Assembly: GCA_964472305.1 (NCBI GenBank)
Contig: CAYYJR010000018.1
Coordinates: 38,879 to 102,878, forward strand
DNA from: CAYYJR01 sp964472305
GTDB lineage: Bacteria > Armatimonadota > Hebobacteria > CAIYQO01
Direction: 5' to 3'
Length of the DNA stretch: 64,000 bases
The translations under genes were made by a program, and so were the position numbers. Below are positions 59,633 through 64,000 of the stretch, in pieces. The notes below the pieces were generated by a model that saw only the letters and a program-made list of their open reading frames with translations, was not told the origin of the DNA and ran no database searches. Positions within the stretch are counted from its first letter, which is position 1; the number at the start of each line of letters is the position of its first letter.

Positions 59633-62524
59633 TCATTCGTCCCGTATCTCTACCGGACAGAACCGGCTGCAGTTCTCGAAGGCATTCGAGCTGCCGGACA
59701 GCATGGCATACCGCGTAGCGCCATTCATGGGCGGGGCGATGCCGGTCGCAATCTCGATCAGAAAACGGTCGGAGACGGTCTCGATGCCCAACTCGTCGAG
59801 CGGGATGAGCGCGGAGATGCAGTAGCCATCCGCGGTGGACGCGGTGCGCCATTGCATTTGCGAGTTGCGTTGCGGACTGCCATGGCGATAGACCGCGGCG
59901 TGTGCCGTCGCACTCCCGACCGGCGGCAGCAGCACCACCTGACCGACTTCACCATTATCGAGTTTGGCGGCGAACACCTCGAAACAGGAGCCTCGCCAGA
60001 ATTGCTCGGTGCGCACCGGCGTCGGATCGTTGATGGTGGCTTGCACTGCCAGCGCACCTTCGGTCAGGCCGATGCGGACCTCAGCGAGCACGGCATCCTG
60101 CCACATCACTCGCTGGACTGCGGCATCGCGCAGCGCCTCCGCCACTCGCGCTACGCTCGCGGGTGCGCTGAAACGCCGGATGATCCACCGCCCCGGTTTC
60201 ACCACAATGGTCGCCGGAACAAAGGTCGGTTCCGTGCTGAATGTCTCGATGGTGAACGCTCCCTGGCGCACATCCAGCATGAAGTCGCGCGTCATCGACT
60301 CGCCGGGCAGCAGGATGAACGCGCAGCCGGATTCGTCGACGCACTGCGCCGCGACTGCCGGGGAGATGCGCAACTCTACCACTCCCTCCGCGGGTAATTC
60401 GCCGGTGTTGTCCAGTGACAGCCGGAGTTCACTGCGCTGGCCGTTCTCCGCGGAGGGGGACTGCAACAACTCCAGACCAGCGCTTACCCTCCCGATGAGC
60501 GGACGTAACTCGTCTTTCACCAACCCGATGCGCTCCACCGGAATGCGTTCAAAACCGAACGCCCATGCCGGCGCGTCGTCGCGCAGCCGGAAGCCACCGT
60601 TCGCCATCTCGATATAGTGCGGCGTCGCCTCAACCAGGTTTTCACCAAGCGGTACATATTCGGGCGTTGCACCCCAGGAAATATCGATCCATCGCCCGCC
60701 CGCGACGGCATTGCGCGCGATGATGTTGTTAATCGGCGGCACCAGTTCGTCGGTATACAGGTAGGGATCGAATGTGGCGAGTTCGGGATAGTGCTGCCGA
60801 TATAACGCCAGCACCTCCGGCGGTGTTTCCTTGACCTCTTTCTTCAAATTCACGACTTGCTGGCCCCACATCGGACCACCGGCCATGCCGCGACCATCCA
60901 CGTGTATCGCAGGTTCACAGTCGACGAAGATGTTGTTCTCCACCCGGTTATTACAGCCGCCACCGATGAATGCGGCGCGCGTTGCCTGCCAGAAGACGTT
61001 GCCGATGACGTTGATGCCGCTTAACTGGTCGTCGAGATAAACGCCCATCGAGCCCATGCCCACTCCGCCGGTGTGGTGGATAAAGTTATGGCGAACCGTG
61101 TTGCCGCGCCGCAGCCAGGTGCGGCCGCTGTAGATGGCGCCACAGTCGCCGGTCTCCAGCGTGACGTGATGAATTTCATTGTACTCGATCAGCAAGTCGT
61201 TGCCGCCGAAAAAGATGCCGGTGTGCGGCGCATCGTGGATCAGGTTGTGCGCCACCCGGTTGCCCACTCCGTAAACATCAACACCCCCCTGATAGCAGCG
61301 CGACCATCGCGCGAAGCGGTAGACGTGGTTGTTGTGCGCCAGGTGCCCGGCTGGGGTTAACGTGTTGACATCGCCGCCGGTGATGCGGATGCCGGCATCG
61401 CCTACCTCGTAGACATCGCAACCGCTGACCATGTGTGCGGTTCCACCCGTGACCAGTACGCCGCAGTTACCCAGATTGCACAGCATGCAGCCTTCGATAC
61501 GCACGCGCGCGCCGTCCCGCACGGTGATGCCGGTGCCGCGGCTGCACTCGAAGCGCAGGCCGCGGATGGTCACGTCGCTGACGTGTTCCATGGTGATGAA
61601 CGGTGTTTCGAGGATGGAGACGATGGCCTCCCCCTCTGCCGCCGGCGGCCAGAAGTACAACATGCCGGTCTGGCGGTCGAGGAAAAATTCGCCCGGCTCA
61701 TCCAGTTCCTCGAAAATATTCATGTAGTAGTAGCGCTGGCCGGCACGATAGCCGTATCCCTTCTCATTCGTTTGCCGCGTGACGATCAGTTGGCGCTCGG
61801 TGTCGAGGACAGCAATCTGCTCGTAGGAGTTAGCCCAATCCCAGCACCAGTAGCCGTGCACCCAGATGTCGTCGGTTTGTTGCCAGCGCGTGGGACGGTC
61901 GCCGGCGTAGTAAAAGCCCGCCGCTACCGTGCCGATGGCGCTGCCGTGTCCGTCGCCGCCCTCTATCGCTTCCACGTAATCGGCGATGGTGACGAAATCG
62001 TCATTCGGCCAGCGAGCCAGTGTCATCGGACAATCCTGAAAAAACAACTCCAGGTGCGCGGGTTTGAGAGTGCGTCCAAATCCTCGTGAGGACAGGCTGC
62101 CGAAATCGGTGATGCCCAGCGCCGTTAGATCGGCACAGCGAATGAACGGACGCGCGGCAGGGTCCAGCCGTGCCAGCATGGCGGTATCCGAGACCGGATG
62201 CCAGGCGTTCACGATACACCCCCCAATGAACCGCACTTCCTCCCCCACGCAGGCGCGCCACACGATAGGTGCCTCCGGCGTGCCGGAATCATCCGCGGTC
62301 AATGCCAGTGTGTCGGTGCGCTGATAATGGCCGCCGCGCAGCCAGACGGTGACGCCGCCCGGTGGCAACCCGCCGTCACGTTTCAGCGCGCGCAGCGCCG
62401 CCTGTGCGCGCTCCGGTGTGGCAAACGGTCCGTCCGTGCCCGCGGCGTTGGGCGCGGGCAACCGGCCCGACCAGGTATCGTTGCCGTTGGGAGCCAGGTA
62501 GAACGATGGCGTCGCAGTATTCAT
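59633..62524 (-). CDS. Large parallel beta-helix protein with CBM9-like domain
   Basis: The 963-residue product shares its N-terminal block (FYLAPNGNDTWSGRLPAPNA) with the protein at 8867-10990, followed by beta-helix rungs from about residue 370 (NTVRHNFIHHTGGVGMGSMGVYLD; IEYNEIHHVTLETGDCGAIY; NVIGNVFWQATRAAFIGGG). The final 200 residues resemble a family 9 carbohydrate-binding module (FRGSCFEVFAAKLDNG-like segment, then YCISALIPLDELGIETV). ATG 62524 has AAAGGAC upstream. No signal peptide was seen, which is odd for such a protein. Polysaccharide binding or cleavage is inferred from the fold. Confidence 0.78.
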   Translation of the reverse strand: MNTATPSFYLAPNGNDTWSGRLPAPNAAGTDGPFATPERAQAALRALKRDGGLPPGGVTVWLRGGHYQRTDTLALTADDSGTPEAPIVWRACVGEEVRFIGGCIVNAWHPVSDTAMLARLDPAARPFIRCADLTALGITDFGSLSSRGFGRTLKPAHLELFFQDCPMTLARWPNDDFVTIADYVEAIEGGDGHGSAIGTVAAGFYYAGDRPTRWQQTDDIWVHGYWCWDWANSYEQIAVLDTERQLIVTRQTNEKGYGYRAGQRYYYMNIFEELDEPGEFFLDRQTGMLYFWPPAAEGEAIVSILETPFITMEHVSDVTIRGLRFECSRGTGITVRDGARVRIEGCMLCNLGNCGVLVTGGTAHMVSGCDVYEVGDAGIRITGGDVNTLTPAGHLAHNNHVYRFARWSRCYQGGVDVYGVGNRVAHNLIHDAPHTGIFFGGNDLLIEYNEIHHVTLETGDCGAIYSGRTWLRRGNTVRHNFIHHTGGVGMGSMGVYLDDQLSGINVIGNVFWQATRAAFIGGGCNNRVENNIFVDCEPAIHVDGRGMAGGPMWGQQVVNLKKEVKETPPEVLALYRQHYPELATFDPYLYTDELVPPINNIIARNAVAGGRWIDISWGATPEYVPLGENLVEATPHYIEMANGGFRLRDDAPAWAFGFERIPVERIGLVKDELRPLIGRVSAGLELLQSPSAENGQRSELRLSLDNTGELPAEGVVELRISPAVAAQCVDESGCAFILLPGESMTRDFMLDVRQGAFTIETFSTEPTFVPATIVVKPGRWIIRRFSAPASVARVAEALRDAAVQRVMWQDAVLAEVRIGLTEGALAVQATINDPTPVRTEQFWRGSCFEVFAAKLDNGEVGQVVLLPPVGSATAHAAVYRHGSPQRNSQMQWRTASTADGYCISALIPLDELGIETVSDRFLIEIATGIAPPMNGATRYAMLSGSSNAFENCSRFCPVEIRDE

Positions 62525-62810
62525 GGGGAGTCCTTTGCTCGTGTAAAATACCGCTGCACTGCGCAATCAGGCGCTGGTATGCGTGCGGATAGTTCGGATT
62601 GGCGAAAGAATCGCTCATATGATAGTGAAGGCATTTCTACGTGGAACGGGGTGTCCCTTCCCTGAAACAACGGGACGAAGCGAAACAATGCGTGAAAGAA
62701 TTCTCACCCATTGGTCAGCGAGTGCGGGCCGCGGTGCAAATCGTCGTCGCCGGAATTCGCTATAACCGGCCCTCCCAGGAACGCGGGCGCGCCCCCGAGA
62801 GGGTGTTCAC

Positions 62811-63821
62811 TTATGCTGACCAGCGTATCACGGCGCCTAGCACGTCACCGGCAGTGCCGGCGTTGATGCGCATGTAGAGGTCGGGGGCTTCTTCGGCAGT
62901 GATGTGATGGGTGATGGTCAGGTTCCATGGAAGCGCACCGCGGGCCATATTCTTCAATACCGCGCGGCGGCAGGGTGCCATGCCGTCATCCATGGGGAAA
63001 TACATCGTCAGCGTGCGTGCGTGCGCCGACATAAAGTCGAAGCTGATCGGCTGTACGCCATAATTGCCTTGCATAACGAAACTACCGTAGGAACGGCAGA
63101 ATTGCATCGCTTGATTGACGCATTCCGGATTGCCGGTCGACTCGAAAACCATGTCGGCGCCTTCCGGTGCAAGGGCTTGCACCACCCGCGCGGCGTCCTG
63201 GGTGGACGCGTTGATGCAGTGATCCGCGCCTAATTGTCGTGCCAAATCCAGCCGGCGTTCGACCACGTCAACCGCCACCACACGGCAACCGCGATGTGCG
63301 CATGCCGCCACCACACCGAGCCCGACCAGACCGACGCCATAAACCAGCACCAGACTCCCCATGCGGGGATTGGCCATATCCACGCCGGCGAGTCCTACGG
63401 AAGGCATTACAAAAAGACTGGCAACATCATCCGGTACACCGGTCGGCAGCAACGCAATGCCGTGGCTGGTGCGTGGATTCACCAGCAAGTGCGAGCAATG
63501 TGTGCCTGCGACCGGCGAGACAGCCTGGCCGTCCAGCAATTGAAACGACTTGTTGTCGCGGCAGTAGACTTTAGCCCCCACGTGGAAGCCGTCCACCTCT
63601 TTTCCCACCCATTCGACCACGCCGACTGACTGGTAGCCGGTGCACAAGGGGTAGGGTCCCCAGGAAATTTTATTGCGAATCAAGGCAAATTCCGTGCCGA
63701 TACTGACGCCAGAATACAAATTGCGCACCACCAGCTCCTGCGGTCCAGGAGCGACCAAACTGACGTCTTCCAGCGAAAACCGCTGCTGCTCGTCGCAGAT
63801 GAGCGCCTGTGCGATTACCAT
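62811..63821 (-). CDS. Medium-chain dehydrogenase/reductase
   Basis: The 336-residue MDR-family enzyme has a GroES-like N-terminal domain (SGVSIGTEFALIRNK, YQSVGVVEWVGKEVDGF) and a Rossmann domain (VLVYGVGLVGLGVVAACAHRGCRVVAVDVVERRLDLARQLGAD). The catalytic zinc Cys near residue 38 and the GHE motif seen in alcohol dehydrogenases are replaced (SGVSIG and GYQS), so zinc catalysis is doubtful; several sugar-acting relatives share this. ATG 63821 has AGGAGGAG. It is the last minus-strand gene, 286 bp from the beta-helix gene. Confidence 0.85.
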   Translation of the reverse strand: MVIAQALICDEQQRFSLEDVSLVAPGPQELVVRNLYSGVSIGTEFALIRNKISWGPYPLCTGYQSVGVVEWVGKEVDGFHVGAKVYCRDNKSFQLLDGQAVSPVAGTHCSHLLVNPRTSHGIALLPTGVPDDVASLFVMPSVGLAGVDMANPRMGSLVLVYGVGLVGLGVVAACAHRGCRVVAVDVVERRLDLARQLGADHCINASTQDAARVVQALAPEGADMVFESTGNPECVNQAMQFCRSYGSFVMQGNYGVQPISFDFMSAHARTLTMYFPMDDGMAPCRRAVLKNMARGALPWNLTITHHITAEEAPDLYMRINAGTAGDVLGAVIRWSA

Positions 63822-63945
63822 AGCTCCTCCTGTCGAATCGTCCCTCGCAGTGCCGTACGGCTCTTATGATTATACGTGGAACTGGCACGAAGTGAAAGAG
63901 GCGTCCGTTTATTGCTGGTCGGAACGACGAACGCCACCCTCAACG

Positions 63946-63977
63946 ATTCGAGCCCGGCATTGCTGCCGGGCTCGAAT
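63946..63977. terminator. Perfect 14-bp hairpin at the right edge
   Basis: ATTCGAGCCCGGCA (63946-63959) pairs with TGCCGGGCTCGAAT (63964-63977) around a 4-nt loop. It lies upstream of the dehydrogenase and probably ends a minus-strand gene beyond the window. Confidence 0.6.
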
Positions 63978-64000
63978 GTGGTGTCATCGCTTCAAATGAC

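Overview
This is a 64-kb stretch of GC-rich bacterial chromosome. It looks like a free-living, saccharolytic, didermic bacterium. The gene mix is the kind seen in Armatimonadota, with Planctomycetota, Lentisphaerota or Verrucomicrobiota as alternatives: several Gfo/Idh/MocA oxidoreductases, a URO-D-fold methyltransferase relative, parallel beta-helix proteins, an H-X9-DG domain protein, YVTN propellers, an ECF sigma/VIT-VWA/zinc anti-sigma cassette and very large multihaem cytochromes. No rRNA, ribosomal-protein cluster or other marker fixes the phylum. Two tRNA-Pro genes (CGG and GGG) are present. No CRISPR array and no complete insertion sequence was found.

Layout. 0-6.3 kb: a partial NAD-kinase-like gene, an SPFH/band-7 protein, folP and a TPR protein, all on the minus strand, then leuA on the plus strand with an in-frame helix-turn-helix extension. 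6.5-11 kb: a frameshifted TPR protein, a URO-D family protein and a beta-helix protein. 11.3-22.7 kb: a minus-strand carbohydrate locus (H-X9-DG protein, GH43, three Gfo/Idh/MocA oxidoreductases, a sulfotransferase coupled to a sulfatase-fold hydrolase, a decayed porin, a sugar isomerase/epimerase) with a divergent AraC regulator. 22.7-31.2 kb: a ChrA transporter, tRNA-Pro(CGG), a second AraC regulator, a 1006-residue MraY-kinase fusion, a YVTN propeller and an M42 peptidase. 31.2-35 kb: sigma factor, VIT-VWA protein and anti-sigma factor. 35.2-36.7 kb: tRNA-Pro(GGG) with a small island bounded by a 48-bp repeat of the tRNA 3' end. 37-43.3 kb: an RRM protein, a fatty-acid desaturase, a zinc-ribbon protein, a secreted glycosidase-like protein, a histidine kinase and a TPR protein. 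43.5-49.7 kb: two tandem multihaem cytochrome c-cytochrome b fusions with 19 and 21 CXXCH motifs. 50-55.5 kb: an Ig-like lipoprotein, an ArsR repressor with a heavy-metal P-type ATPase, and an atypical Nramp transporter. 55.6-64 kb: tsaC, a frameshifted membrane protein, pepA, a MoeB-rhodanese protein, a large beta-helix/CBM9 protein and an MDR dehydrogenase.

How the genes work together. The 12.7-21.5 kb locus reads as uptake and oxidative processing of modified plant-type sugars: GH43 releases pentoses, the Gfo/Idh enzymes and the isomerase/epimerase interconvert keto or amended sugars, and the divergent AraC protein is the likely regulator. The two cytochromes probably carry electrons between the quinone pool and periplasmic or extracellular partners. 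The arsR-zntA pair is a standard metal-efflux operon. The items most worth following up are the MraY-kinase fusion, the leuA gene with two plausible starts and an N-terminal DNA-binding domain, the tandem giant cytochromes, and the tRNA-Pro island. Several genes are visibly decaying (porin, glutamine amidotransferase fragment, TPR protein, a membrane protein, the 5' end of the histidine kinase).
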